Shown here: one piece after another, positions 1 to 13,389 of the stretch
Numbering within the stretch: position 1 is the stretch's first letter
Layout of the letters: every line of letters starts with the position of its first letter
Source of the DNA: Manis javanica
Lineage: Eukaryota; Chordata; Mammalia; Pholidota; Manidae
Assembly (NCBI RefSeq): GCF_040802235.1
Contig: NC_133156.1
Location: 110,390,173-110,454,172 of the forward strand
Direction of reading: 5' to 3'
Length of the DNA: 64,000 nt
Notes under the pieces: generated by a model
The model's input: only the letters and a program-made list of their open reading frames with translations
The model's database searches: none
Told to the model about the DNA's origin: nothing
Made by a program: the position numbers and the translations under genes

Positions 1-1170
1 TGCTTTTCTTTTTTTCATATTTCAGATAGATACTTCATTTAGAACAAAATGATATAAATGCACATATTTAAAAACATGTTACCATTGAAAGTATCTAACT
101 TTGTGTCATGAGCTTTTCTAGCCAACGCCCATAGGATATCTTGTGATTTTCTAAGAGTGATGGTTTCAGCCCACTCACAAACTCACAGATAATATCAACT
201 TAGGATGTAAGGTATCTGCTGCTACCTAAGAGATTTTTAGAAATATAATGAGGGATATAGGAACAAGATGCCTACTTCCAGGGGACTATTCCCTTTCCTA
301 ATTTTTTAACAAGATGACCAGAAACATTTAAAGGAAAGTAGAGTTTTACCCATGAACTGAGTATTACTCCAAAAATATCTACCTCCCATCTCTAGGGAGG
401 CCCTTTTCTAGGCCTGTGCCAGTGTTAGAAACAAATTCTCTGATGCAACCTGGACATGTTGGCTTTTGTGCCTCTGAGATCCCTGAATGATGCTCCGTAA
501 AGGGTCAGATGTGCTGCCACCGGGGCTGGGGCCTTGAGTTCAGTCTGCTACACGTCAGCTTGGGGAGGGCCAGCGAGTGCGGCCTTGTCCCTGGGTTTGT
601 CTCCTAACACGGCCTGCCTCCCAGCTTTAGATCTGAACTGGCATCAACAACGGGATGTTTTGCTACGTTGCAACAGTAACTGAACAGAGATTAGGTTAAA
701 GAAAACCACCACCACCCACATGGAGGGCTTTGAAGGGGAAGATGGTTTGTGGGGAGGCTCCATTTGGACAAGAGAGATCGCCCAAATGGTCAGCTGCCAA
801 CACGCCTTGCTAGCCTTTTCCAGATTTGGGATCTTTTTTTGTTGAGGGTTAACTGCTGGTAAACAGGAGGCTCCTGGGGGTGGACCCAGCCCCTGGTGCA
901 GGGAAGGAGAAGGGGACCATGAGAGCAGGGCAGATAAACCCACAGGGCAGAAAGAAGCTGGATGAGGCATCTGTCCTCATTCACTCCCAAGTGAACCTAG
1001 GCACCATCATATTCTTTAAAACTCCCTTTCAGCATTGTGTTCTGGAATCTATAACTCCAGAGTGACACAGCAATCCCAGATGAATTCCTAAAATACTGAC
1101 GTCTTTCCTAGACAGTCGCTCCTAATTGGTTTCTGCCCCCCTCCCTCCACCTCCAGTGTCGTCCTCATTT
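1..1170. other. Intergenic, no gene seen
   Basis: Mixed-composition DNA. The open frames at 644-1065 lie on both strands over the same bases and have no protein-like features. Confidence 0.6.
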
Positions 1171-1174
1171 TGCT

Positions 1175-1790
1175 CTTTCCCACACAGTGGAGCCAGATTA
1201 GTCTTCCCAAATGATATCTGACATGCCACTCTATTTATTCAGGGTTTGTTCATGTTACCCCTTGACAGAGAGAGGATGTAGATGGGAAGTGGGGCCTCTT
1301 GGAATGCAAAGGTATATGACAATCAGGATGAACAGGCCACCCCCAATCATGTCCCCGACGGTGCTCTTTAAATGATCTCCTCCTTCCCTGGTGCTGGGGT
1401 CAGCATTTTTGGCCTCCACCTCTTCCCTCTGCTCTTCTAGCTCCAGTGGTTCCTCAGCATCCTTTCTCAGTACCACCTCCTCCATTAAGCCCCCTGTATG
1501 GCCCTTTGCTAGTGACCCTCTTGCTCCAGATTCACACCACTTAGGACAGTCGGTGCTCACTTTTAAGGTGTTTGCCCCAAAGCAAAGGTCAAAAGTGCTA
1601 AGCTTTGTCCTACTGTGTGACTTTCCCCACATGACGTATTACACACCTACTCTGGCAGAACACCTCCATTATGCGTTTCTTGTGGTCAAGGACTGTGCCT
1701 CATTCTTCTCGACCATTGCCTTAGACAGACTGGCACTTAGGATGTGTGTAAGATCAGGAGTTATGGTCTTCTTTTTCTTTCTGCACTCGT
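1175..1790 (+). repeat. L2-like fragments with an unexplained middle
   Basis: The outer parts (GAGCCAGATTAGTCTTCCCA at about 1190 and CAAGGACTGTGCCTCATTCT at about 1687) resemble L2. The middle (about 1270-1600) does not, and on the minus strand it has a 125-codon frame with a Glu-rich stretch and a hydrophobic end. I do not recognise a protein family there. Confidence 0.4.
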
Positions 1791-1799
1791 AATCTGTAG

Positions 1800-4415
1800 A
1801 CAAATCTATACTTGCAAGGACACCTGGAAATAATACATAAACTAGCTTGAAATCACAGTATACTTTAAAAAATCTATACCCAGTCTTTATCTAAATAAAA
1901 GGTGTGTTTTACCTAGCTATCAAAAATGAAGAAAATAATTAAGGGCTAGAGCTGCTTGGCTCTTAGGAGCTTTAAAATCATGAGCATGAACCACAAACTG
2001 TAAAGTAATCATCTAACAAAAAATGAGAGAGTAAGAGCATGAGTACAGTCCCACTAAAAAGCCAATGAGCCCATCTTTTTCTTAATCCATAATTCCAGAC
2101 TTTTTTTAAAGTACCATCAAAACAAACCTTTCGAGACCTGTTAAATGTGGCAATCCTTCAAAAGCATGTATAAAATACAGCCATAAATCCAAGATTAAGA
2201 AGGAAAAATGACAGAGGCTAGTATTTGCTAAGGCTGGACTTTTCAAAGCTGTTCTGAACATGCTTTTTATTTTATTGACCAGTTTAATAATCTCCATCAG
2301 ACAAATGCTTACCTTGAACTGTGTGCGGGGCGGGGAGGGGGTATGGGTGTGTTTGTCCCAACCAGTGTAACCTGAGCCAGACTGAATGAACTTATTAAAT
2401 GATTAAATATATCTACATGTGGACAAACAAATGATTTACTGACAGATGGCTATTGGGTCCATCTGGCAAATGCAAAAACATACTTTGTTCCTAAGGAATA
2501 TATATTTCTTTTGGTCAACACCCATATTTAGAAACTAAATGTTTGTTTTTCAAGGAAAAAAAAATTCCTTGAGAGGGAAGAAAATGGACTTTGCAATATT
2601 CCTTGGGCCAGCCACACCCTCTCCAGGACCTTGCTTTCCAAGTCCTCTGAGGAATACACTAGCCTCACAGGTATACTTTTTCTCTGCTTTTCTACTTACC
2701 AGACCCTTATAACACCTTACTCTTGGGTAGCTGCAAGAATTATTTTAGCATCTCCCAATCTCTCCAAGTCCAAGCCACTTAAACCAGATTGATGAAGTGA
2801 GCCTGAATAAATGAATGGATGAAGGAGGGAATAAATGAAGTTTGCATTTATTAAAGTAAATAACTGGATTAGCTCTTTATTCTGTTATCACTTTGGTATT
2901 TAAACAAAATTTAATATCATTATTGGCTTAAGTATGTCTTTTACTGTCCCAGGCACTGTTGGGGATGCAGAAAATAAATATGACACGGTTTTTTATGTCA
3001 GGGCATTTTCAGTCTAGTTAGAAAGGAAAAATTAACAAACTTTGCATAATTATAAAAATTAACTGCTTAAATGGTAAGTGAAACAGGACATTAGACAAGC
3101 ACACATACAGCTATGAAGAAACAAAAGACATGGGAGGATATTTTAAAAGGGTCTAGTAGCTATCTTATACTAATCATTCTTGTCTCTTTCCACAGCACAT
3201 GATATTGCACACAATAGGTATCTTACTAAAGAAAAGTGTTTGATTGCTAGAGATAGAAACCTCTCAAACTCATAAAAGGAAAGAAGACTTTATTCTAAGG
3301 GCCTAGGGACATCTTGCAGGACCAGAGCAAAAAAATACAGCAAACCCCATGCAGACAACTGGAGGACCTCTGGAACCAGGCCACCTATTCTTCCCATCAC
3401 TCCCTCCCTGGAGCACGGGAGCCTCAGGATGCTGCAGTACTTCTGATTCATTCTGGGCTCTTTGGAGATCAAGTCAAAACTGGCTTCCCACAACAGTAGC
3501 TTCATCTCCTAGGTCTACATGGGCTTCAGTGAGCGGACTGTGGCTTCCAATGTCCAAGTACACAGCTGGAAAACCAGATGGGCTCAGCAAGGCCTGACCA
3601 GCTGCTGCGTTTGGAGGCTGGGTGACTGAGGTCCTGGAGTTTCTGCTGTGGGGTCTTCAGGCAGGGAGGAAATGATTGGCATCTCTAGCACAGAAGCCAG
3701 TGAACACACACTCAGATCCTATCTCCTGGGTCTGGTTATGCAAAGGAAGAATGTTTTTGTTTAGAAAAAGGCTTACTTTTCTTTTCTTCTCTGGTGGTAA
3801 CTCCTCTGGCATTTGGGAAGTAGAGTTGTTTGCAATACACTACACCACAATTGACATATTTGCTTCAGTAATAAATTAAGTCATCAGGTTTGATTAATGG
3901 TCTTAGGCTGAAGAGTTGCAAGTCGTGGAGCCCACTTGGCACCCAGGAATAGCGCATTGATTTGCCTGGAATCTTCCACAGCTACCGACCAAGCCCCTCC
4001 TGAAGAGCTATGATTACGGATGGGAAGGAGATGGGGCCCAGCCGGCCTAGGAGTAAACAGGACATTTTTGTGTAATAATGAGCAACCTAACTTGAAAATC
4101 GATCTAATTCTACTTGCTTTGTATCAGGCTGGAGTCTGACCTAGTTGACTTTTGCATGGGGGCTCTCGAAGTTTGTGGGAGTCCCAGCAACCACATGTGG
4201 AGCTGTAGTCGCTTCCTCCGTTCCTGCACACACAGCCCAGAGCTGGACGGGAGCACACAGCATGGGCACTCCTCCCGCCTTCCTCTGGGCCTTTCCAGAA
4301 CTTCAGCCACCATTTCTCTGTCTTTCCCATGCCTTCAGGAAGACCAGGCCCTCAGCCCTTCCTGGATCCCACCCCGATCTCTACATGTGCTTTCATCTCT
4401 TCTCCTCAGTTACTT
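1800..4415. other. Intergenic, no gene seen
   Basis: AT-rich DNA with a short G-rich tract at 2327-2347. A piece at about 3240-3600 (CCTCTCAAACTCATAAAAGG ... GACTTTATTCTAAGG) has the look of an unclassified old mobile element. No coding signal is convincing. Confidence 0.55.
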
Positions 4416-4419
4416 GGTT

Positions 4420-4548
4420 CAACTTGATGCAGCTGAAAGCACAACAGAGACTTAGATGCTAATCCTAACTCTGCCATGAACTGGCTACGTGATGTGGGCA
4501 AATTGCTTAATCTCTCTTGGCTCCACTTTTCTCCTTAATAAAAACAAG
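4420..4548 (+). repeat. MIR
   Basis: Reads AATCCTAACTCTGCCATGAA then CTACGTGATGTGGGCAAATT, matching the MIR core (TGTGTGACCTTGGGCAAGT-like). Confidence 0.75.
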
Positions 4549-4549
4549 C

Positions 4550-5290
4550 CATAACTAAAGTACTAGACCTACAAGTATGCTCTGTCTCCCCTGGGCTGGC
4601 TTCAGTTTGTACTTCCCAGGGTTCATCTTCCTGTTTTCTCCTGCCAGTTGCTGGAGCAGTTGTGGGGGGAGGGGTAGATATTTGGATATGCAGTCATGAA
4701 ACATTCTTATACTAATCTTAGGACATTTTCTCACCTCCCATTTTATAGCTAAGAAATGCTTTCAGAGAGCATAAATGCTTTGATGAGGTGTCCTGGCTGG
4801 GAATCGATGGAGTTAGAGGACTGGGGTTTGAAGTAAGTGCAGAATCCAACCCTCCTTTAGAACAAACAACACAGCTAGTACTTGCTCCACACCAGCTAAA
4901 CACCAGGCTCCCAGAGCCACTGCGGGCCCATTAGAGGGAAGGGGAATGATCCTTACATCATGCAGCCACAGTTTGAAGCCACACGGTTCTAATGAACTGG
5001 ATGGGGTGGGAAGATCAGGAAAGGAGAACAGTACTGAAGAAGTCAAGCATCATCACCGCGAAGATGCAGAACCAAACCATGGTGTCCTGGTCCCCACCAG
5101 TACCGTTAGGGCAGGGGCTGTTGATCCCAGGGGACTGACATCCACCGCCATCAGTTCGGACTGGGATTCAGAGGTCTTAAGACTCCCGAGGGGCCTCAGT
5201 CCCACTGGTCACTCTCCTGAGGGGGGTCCAAACCATGGCATCTCAAGGAACCAAGCCCCATGGATACCTGCCACCCACAGTTGCCTCAGG
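4550..5290. other. Intergenic, no gene seen
   Basis: Overlapping frames on both strands (4718-5323) lack start context, domains or splice signals that I can support. Confidence 0.55.
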
Positions 5291-5294
5291 CTCC

Positions 5295-5690
5295 TTGACT
5301 TTCCAGTCACTGTGACTGTATAACACATAACCCCAAAACTTAGAACAACTACTTACTATGCTCCTGGATTCTATGGTCAGCAGTATACACAGGGCACGGA
5401 GAGGTGGCCTGTTTCTGTTGCACCTTGTCTAGGGCCACAAATAGCAGACCTGAAGGCTGGGTGGGGGCTGGCAGCATGTGATGGCTCACCCCCAGATGTT
5501 CAGTAGCAGCACTAGGAAGACTCCAAGAACAGCTCCTTGAACATCTCTCTCTCTCTGCCTCCAGCATGGAGGCTTCAGTGTAGCTCAACCCCAAAAAGGT
5601 AGTGGATACATGTCCATTCCCCCAAAGGGGATGGATGTCTCTCTGAGGGCATCTGCAGAGGACACCGCCTCCCAAACATTCAGAAAATAC
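5295..5690. repeat. Unclassified old interspersed repeat
   Basis: The phrases AACACATAACCCCAAAACTT and TTACTATGCTCCTGGATTCT followed by GGGCACGGAGAGGTGGCCTG recur in mammalian genomes as part of an old mobile element. I cannot assign the family with confidence. Confidence 0.4.
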
Positions 5691-5699
5691 AAAGATTTC

Positions 5700-6740
5700 A
5701 ACCCATCAATCAGTTGTCCTCAGTGAGCACCTATTTGGGCAGCACATTTTTGGGGAGATTTTTGTGTTGAAATCAAAACTAAGGATGCAGAACAGTTTTT
5801 GCTAGACTCCAAGAGGTTGTCCAGACCATGTGTTCAGAGCAGCCAAAGAGCCCCTGGAAAAAGGCAAAAGCACTGCCAAGTGTCTTACAATTAAAACAGG
5901 CTTAAGTTTTTTGAGAAGATTCATGGTCTATAGAAGAAATGACAAGCCCAGGGGACTAGAGCCTCATAACTTACAGAGCTACCCACTTGGTCTGCTGCTC
6001 TGGCTGGGCACACAGAGACAGGGAGGGACACTGTGGTTCCTCTCCAGCTCTACCCCATGCCTACCCTTCTGCGTAGGGCAGGTCACAAATGAGGCCAAGA
6101 AACAAACAGAGAACTGAACTTGAGAAAGCAAATTCAGAGGCCTCATCCAACGCAGAAGTCATACAGGAACAGCAGGAAAGGCCAGCAAGGCATGGGGTAT
6201 GTTTCTGTGGTCATCTGCCAGGATTGCATTTCTGAATCATTTCTTAATACTTGGCAAAGGGGTCTAGATGTTTTAAACTCCTTTTTTGGCTAGGGAACTG
6301 TACATAACTGTAAACAACAATGGGTTTTAACCTTTTTGTACAAAAATCATTTTCACTTTAAACTATTTGATGTTCCATAGGAGAGCTCCGTTAGGGTCAA
6401 GTTCTTACATTTTTCATGGCACCTAACCAAGCGGGTTTCCAGAAGTAACAGGATATTTTTAAAGTCCTTCATATTCTTAATATTTGGATTCTTTTAATAT
6501 AATGTGTGTAGGTGATCAGATCATATCTCCTGATGCTCTCTTGCTGGGGATAACAAGTTAGCAACCGATGTTTATTGAGTACGAACTTTATGCTCACTGT
6601 GCTAGGCCTTGTGGAGGGATACATATAATTTCCTGCTAATTATTGGGCTAAATTTCTTAGACCTCTTTAAGATTGATTAAATAAATGACTATTAAGCATG
6701 TTATGGTTAATGTCCAACTGTAAAATGATGATGCAGATCT
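5700..6740. other. Intergenic, no gene seen
   Basis: AT-rich toward the right end. Nothing recognisable apart from an L2/MIR-like scrap (TTATTGAGTACGAACTTTAT) near 6570. Confidence 0.55.
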
Positions 6741-6744
6741 ATAG

Positions 6745-7205
6745 AGTTATGGGTACTGCCTCCTCCGACTGCTGTAACATACTGGTCACAAACTTTGGTG
6801 GCTCAAAACAACAGCCATTTATTCTCTTATAGTTATGCAGGCTAGAAGTCCAAAAGCAAGGTGTCAGCAGAGCCACATTCTCTCTGAAGGCTCTAGAGGA
6901 GGGTCTTCCCTTGGCTCTGCCTAGCTTCGGTTGGTTGCCAGCAACCCCTGCTAGTCCTGCACTTACACATGCCTCGGTCTTCACATGGCCTTCTCCCTGT
7001 ATGCCTTTGTGCCTGTATCTAAATTTTCCCCTTCTTATAAGGACACCAGTCATTAGATTTGGGCCCACCCTAATGCAGTATGACCTCATCTTTACTCAAT
7101 TACATTTAAAAAGACCCTATTTTCAAATAAGGCCACCTTCCCAAGTATTTAGGGCTAGGGCTTGAACATACCTTTTTGGGGGATATAATTCAAACCAGTA
7201 CACAG
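6745..7205 (-). mobile_element. MLT1-type MaLR LTR, reverse orientation
   Basis: On the plus strand it reads CACAAACTTTGGTGGCTCAA, then CTAGAAGTCCAAAAGCAAGG, TCTTATAAGGACACCAGTCA and AATTCAAACCAGTACA, the reverse complement of the MLT1 pattern. The frames at 6739-7165 are contained in it. Confidence 0.75.
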
Positions 7206-7214
7206 TCTGTGTGT

Positions 7215-7790
7215 TGTAAAAATAATAAAAGGTTGTCAGAGTGTTAAAACACAGTTGCAAGTTCTTTGGCACTCCACAGAGAATGGGGCCTTTGTCCCCT
7301 CCTCTTGCATCTTGGTGGGCTTGTGACTGCTTTGACCAACAGAGTATGGCAGAAATGACCTCATATGACTTCCAAGGCTAGATATAGAAGACCACACAAC
7401 TCCTACCTTGTTTGCTCTTAGAGCCTTGAGCCACCATATAAGAAGTCCAACTCCCCTGAGGCCACCAAACTGTGAGGAAGCCCAAGCCACATGGAAAGAC
7501 CACATGCAGGTACTCCAGTCAACAGTCCCAACTCAGCTCCCAGAATGCCAATGAACAGAACCCAGGTGCTAGCTCTTTGAGTAAAGAAAAGAGCCTTCAG
7601 ATGTTTCCAGACCCCAGACATTCCAGGTATCTCCAGCTACTTGAGTTTTCCCAGCCAAGGCCTCAGACTCTGTGGAACAGAGGTAAGCCACCCTTGCTGT
7701 CTGCCGTCCAAACTCCTCACCCAGAGAATTCATAAGCTATATAATAAAATGGTTGCTGGGTTATACTTCTTAAGTTTTAGGTTGGCTTTG
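7215..7790 (+). mobile_element. Older MLT1-type LTR
   Basis: Contains ACTGTGAGGAAGCCCAAGCC, CACATGGAAAGACCACATGC, GACATTCCAGGTATCTCC and a final GCTATATAATAAAATGG polyadenylation-like stretch. This is the wording of old MLT1 members. It directly follows the reverse-oriented copy at 6745-7205. Confidence 0.65.
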
Positions 7791-7794
7791 TGTG

Positions 7795-10310
7795 GCAATA
7801 GATCATATGGCTTATCAAGCATCATGAATAGTACAGTCACATTTTTAAAAAAGAATGAATGTATATGATACACAGAAAGAGCCTAAGTTTGCCCCCAAAC
7901 TGTTAACAGAGATTATTGGGGGTAGGTGAGGTTACCCTCTTCTCTACACCTTTCTGGATTTTCTGAATTCTTTACAATGCATTCATATTACTTAATCAGG
8001 AAAAAGAAAACTATTTTCATTTAGAAAAAAAGGCACTACTGAAATATGGTGATTCTGTGTCCAGCCACAAGTAATGAATGGCTCCTGATGATGACTGAGG
8101 CCTCTGTACTATAACCATAATCACAAAGCTTGTTTTACCTAACTCCTCTGGGACTCCCAGGGCTGAGTCCAGTCTCTTCAGGGCTGGGTCATATGGAAAC
8201 ACCAGCGACTCCAAAGGAGGTTCAGCACTTTGTCGGGCACTGTCCTCCTTCAGGTGGCTGGACCCAGAGCTCATCCAGACCTTCTTCGGAATGCGGGGGG
8301 GCAGTGGTCATTGGGCAGCTTGGGGAGGGGAGAAGCAGGGAGTGTCCACTGCAGGCCTAGGACATGGAGACCGGGTGCTGTGGCTTCCTTCCCCTGGCAG
8401 GGGAAGGGACAGTTTGTGTATCCTCACAGCTTGGCATGGGGTGCCCACACCACCACTGTACTGCACCCGTGTATTGCTGATGTTATTTCTGCCACCGCTA
8501 ACAAAGTTTCCTACATAAGGTCTGTCACTGGAATACACCCTTTTCCTTCAGAGACACAGTATTCAGAGGTTAACAGCATGTTGTGCCAAGAGCACAAATG
8601 CAAATCTTGGCATAACCAAAGAGTCCTTGGCCCTCTTGAATGGCTGCACTTTAGCAACCAAAGGAAGGCAGGGAGAAGCAAATGGCCACAGCTGAAAAGA
8701 AGAGTCCTGTGATTTCCACAAGAAGTGTGTTAGAATGGAGTCAAGGGTGAGTTAAGTATTATATTCATGGTTTCTAAGGAAACTTAAAAAGCAAATAGTG
8801 CATCAGGAAGAAGGCACTCATTACACAGAGGAGAAGTTCCCAAGCCCAGGGACTGGTCATGGGGAGGGGTCCAGCAGCAACTTTACACCTCCACAGAACA
8901 TTCTATGCCCAGGATCTCATGCACAATCGGCACCCAGTGGCCTCCATAGGGGTGAAGGAAGTTCCAAGAGACCAGGCGGAAAGTGGGTGCTGAGATGTTC
9001 TGAGATACTTTCTGAATACCCTCCAGAGCTTCAACATACCATTTACAGCCAATAACCACTCCTGCTAAATTTGGGATCTTATCTGTACCCACTTGCCCAT
9101 GAACAGATACTCTGGTGGTTTCGAGCTAACTACTTACGAGGCTCTGGTTTCTAAAGGAAAGCAACAAGTGCAGTGCAAAGCAAGGCAAATCCTTCCAGCT
9201 CCTTCCTTCTGTTCTTCCCATCACAATGCCCTAGGGTTTTGTAAGGACAAAATGAAACATCTTCAATTCCCAGGCAAGGCAGTTTGGCACTGGGGAAGGC
9301 CCCAAACCTGGCTACTTTAAAATTTGTATGATACCCTCTGACTGGCCTTCCCTTCGTATACAGCTCTGGCAGGATCCTTGCCACTCCACCCCTAACCAAC
9401 CTTTCCTGGGCGAGAAAAATATCACTCTTTGTCCTCACACACAACCCCTGAAGACCACGGTACCCCCAGCCACTTAGTCTAAAATCCATGCCTCTGCTTA
9501 AAGGCCAACTCACCTTTGTTCCCCAGGCAGTAAAATTTGATTGTAATAGCCCAATTGATAAATACTTTTTAAAAAGTGTGGGGTGAGGCAGAGCATGTTG
9601 TCAAATCCTAGAAAAGAGAAGAACCAGAGAAGCAAAATTTGGCCAAGTCCATGCAAGTCCTGATAGGGAATATGAGGCTTAGTCAAAGAGCTTCAATGGT
9701 TTCTGGCCCTACGGCCAATGGTAAGACCTTCCCTAAAGTGGTGACAGGAGTAGCTAATGGACTTAGAATATTTATATCCCTGTTGGCAAGACCAGGGGTC
9801 ATAGAACTCGCTGGCTGTCCACCAACACTGATTCTTTCCTTTCCCCAGAATAATGAATCCCCAGCTGGGAGACCAGGAATAACACCTCTGTTTCCAGGTC
9901 TCCCTGCAGCTAGGAGTGACCAGATGCCTGGGTTAGTAATGGAAGGTGAGAGGAAGTGTAACAATTCCAGTCGAACCTCTAAACATTGCAAACATACTCC
10001 TCCACAGTTTCCCCTTCCTATGCACCGGGACTCAACTTCAATCTCCAGTTGTAGACAACACCTCACAACAGAGGTAGAAGGCGTCTTGGATTCCTGAATG
10101 ACCACATGGAGCAGAGAAAACCCCCACCAACCTACTCTGGACCACTACATGAAGAACAAACTTCTGTATTCTTTATGTCACTGTATTATGACATCTCTTT
10201 ATTAATAGGGTAGAAAAACTAAACTCTGGAATAAAGCCCCAATGTTTACTGCACCCAGCCTGCTGGATCCACACTGTCCACACCAGTCTAAGTAAAAGCA
10301 GAAGCAATCA
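7795..10310. other. Intergenic, no gene seen
   Basis: Moderate GC. Frames up to 160 codons occur (8230-8712, 9639-10097) but overlap others on the opposite strand and show no domain or codon pattern that I recognise. Confidence 0.5.
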
Positions 10311-10314
10311 AGGT

Positions 10315-10485
10315 GACCTGTACTAACTGCTTTAGGGTCATGATCTCATTTACTCCAAACAATATCTTGAGATACTTTTTGTATCCTACCTTTACTGGTG
10401 AGAAAATGGAGACTCACAGAGGTTCAACTACTTGTGCAGTCTGTAGCAAAGTCACTGACAGTATCTGAGCTCAGGTAGGTTACAG
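10315..10485 (-). repeat. MIR, reverse
   Basis: Contains TGAGAAAATGGAGACTCACA then GAGGTTCAACTACTTGTGCA, the reverse MIR core. Confidence 0.65.
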
Positions 10486-10554
10486 AATAATATCATGGAA
10501 AAATAAACATATAATATGTTTATAAACATGAAAATAGCTATTCTGCCTCTCTTT

Positions 10555-11950
10555 TAAAAAATGTTTTCTAGAATTCCAGTTATTTTATGTGCCATCATTC
10601 TAATCACTAACTGCTTTGAAATGAGAAACCATGTGAAAATTACATCATTTATAAATAGCTTTGTTTCAACAACTCCATTTTTGGCAAGTTCACCTCTAAA
10701 AACACACATGCAAATTTGCAAGTGGGTATGTAGATTTAAATGTGCACTGATATTCTGGAAATTGCCCTCCAAAAATATTCTATCAATTTACATTCCACCG
10801 ACAATGTATGACTTTGTTTATATCTTGACATATCATCAAAATTTGTTACTGACAAAATTTATAATTTTAACACATTAAAAATTCATTGTTTTAGTAGATA
10901 TTTCTTTAATTTTTTATTGAAAATTAGCATATTTTGTCATTTACTCATCTTTTGTATTTCTTCTTCTGTAGAGTTGTCATACACATCCTTTCCCAATTTT
11001 CTTTTTGAGTTGCCATTTTTTAAAAATATGGAAGTCATTCACAAATAAAAAATATTTTAAAATAATATTTTGTAAAAATTTTTTTCAAGTTTGTTATATT
11101 TGTATACAGTGGTTTTAATGTACATAAATTTTTAGTTTTTGGACACACAAGGCATTCAAACTTTTCCTTTGTGACTTCTTCCATCATTTTATGCTTAGAA
11201 AGTTCCTTTATCATTTCATGCTTTCTTTCTTTTCCCAAAATTATAAAAACATTCCAGCAAATTTTCCTCTTCAATGTTTATGGTTTTATGTTTTGTAAAT
11301 AAATCTGATCTATAAGGATTTCTAATGTATGAATTAAAATTTGTTTTCTTTTCAAACAGAAGGCAAATTGGTCCCAATTTATTTATGAATAATTATATCT
11401 TTTCTGCAAAGGTTTGAGGACCTTCTTTTGCATCAACTATGTTCCCATATAAATTAAAATCCATTTCTAGACTTCATAGCCTCTTCCACTGATATCTTCA
11501 GTTCTGCCTCTGAATCATACTGTTATTAATTATTTTAACTTTATAATATGGCTTAATATTGGAAGGCAAAAGTTAAATCCATTTTGTACTCTTCTCCTCC
11601 AGAATACCACACTTAAATTACTAGATAAAGTTTATGGCATTTAAATAATTATCTTAAAATATTTACTGGAGTTTTCATTGTGCTATATTAAACATAGAGA
11701 CTAGGGGAAAGTTATAAATTATTAAAAAATTCCACTTTAAAAATTTTTTATCTGTCCATTTATTCACCCATTTTAATATTCTCATAAAATTTCATAGCTA
11801 ATTTTATATAGGTGTTTAATATTTATTCTTAGGTATTCAATTTTTGCTAGTACTATGAATGATATTTTTTCTCTGTGTTTTATATATAACTGATTATTAT
11901 TTTGAATTTAAGAAAGTGGGTTGAATTCTTTGATAATACATTTTTTTCAC
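10555..11950. mobile_element. Old, heavily decayed L1 remnants
   Basis: AT-rich sequence with L1-like phrases such as ATTGCCCTCCAAAAATATTC and AATTTACATTCCACCGACAA at 10756-10803. It is broken by many stops and indels. The short frames here (for example 10561-10878 and 11035-11274) are L1 debris, not genes. Confidence 0.6.
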
Positions 11951-11954
11951 CATT

Positions 11955-12860
11955 ACAACTATTCTCTTCCAGAACACAGTGGGGGAATGCTATGGAGAGT
12001 TTCAGAAAGTGGTTATTAGATGTTGTGACAGTACAATTCTTTATGAAAATATGAACTCATAGCAGTGAAATCTGCTTTACTTTCCATTTTGATCTATAAC
12101 ACTGTGAGTTTCTCAGCTAGAAACAGCTACTGGTATCTTATTACAGAGCACATCATCCATCTTCGCAGCATAAACAAAATATGAAGATCTAGTGACAGAG
12201 TCACCTGTCTTCTTTGAGATTGAATTTGTTTCAATATGCCTTTACATCTTGAAACTTTGCATCTACAAAAAAGTAGAATCCTTATACACTCAAGGTTTCT
12301 ATATGGTCCATCATTCACTAAAATAAAGTAATAATTAATTAAATAAATTATGATTAATTGTGGCTATTTTAGAACATAAAGAGCTTCTAGATCAGAGATA
12401 GTATATTTTGTTTACTCACACCAATCCTATTTCAAAGATCTATGAAGAGATCAGAAGAGTATGACTACTATACTACCAATTGTGTAACAAGGAGGGACAC
12501 ACTCATCCATGTGATCATATATGTGCAGAATATCCCTACAATGATACATACAAAACTGGCATCAGTGGTAGCCTTTGTGGGAGACGGGAGGACACAGGCA
12601 AGCAGGAGACTCACTTGCCACTGTGTACTCCTTTGTGCTCTGAATTTTCTATCACATGCAAGTATTGTACTTACTAATAAGCTTCTATGCCACAAGATAT
12701 TGAGGAACAATAATATTCCATGATTGCAATGGTGTGGTGAGAATGAAATGGAAACTTTTTAAATTTGAAAATTGGATATAAGTTGCTACATGTCAGATGC
12801 CTTAAAAAATTCTTTTGTCCTCATCTCTGATTCTTTCTGCAGGATGGACTCCTAGAGGCA
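11955..12860. other. Intergenic, no gene seen
   Basis: AT-rich. Competing short frames at 12442-12723 lie on both strands. No family recognised. Confidence 0.55.
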
Positions 12861-12861
12861 G

Positions 12862-13385
12862 AATTACTGTGCATGGCAGGCAGAATAGTGGTCCCCACAA
12901 ACAGTCCCCCACACCTAATCCCAAAACCTGTGAATATGTTATGTCACATGGCAGGAAGAAATCAAGTTGCAGATGAGACTGAGGTTGCTAATCAGATGAT
13001 TTTGGATGGAAAGATTATCCTGGATTATCCAAGTAGATCCAGTGTAACCACTAGGGCCCTTAAATGGAAAAAGGAGATGGTAGAATAAGTGTCAGAGTAC
13101 TGTGGTGTGAGAGGGATTTAGGCAGCCATTGCCAGCTTTGAAGATGGAAGGGGCCATGAGCCAAGGAATTTGGGCAGCTTCAAGAAGCTGGAAAAGGCAA
13201 GAAAATGGATCTCCTCCTAGAGCCTCTGGGATAAATGCAGCCCTGCCACTCCTTGATTTTAGCCCAGTGAGACTCATTTCAGACTTCTGGCCTCCAAAAC
13301 TGCAAGATAGTGAGTTTTTGTTGTTTTAAGCCACCCTGTCTTAAGTAATCTGATACAGTAGCAGTAGTAGAAAACAAATACACTG
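12862..13385 (+). mobile_element. MLT1-type MaLR solo LTR
   Basis: Has the same layout as other MLT1 copies: GTCCCCACAAACAGTCCCCC near the start, GGATTATCCAAGTAG in the middle, and GTTGTTTTAAGCCACCCTGTC at the end. There is no internal retroviral sequence. Confidence 0.85.
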
Positions 13386-13389
13386 CCTC

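Noticed and set aside
8230..8712. 160-codon plus-strand frame
   Set aside because: It overlaps other frames on both strands, shows no domain, and has no splice or promoter context.
9639..10105. 152- and 140-codon frames on opposite strands
   Set aside because: They cover the same bases in opposite directions and neither resembles a protein family that I know.
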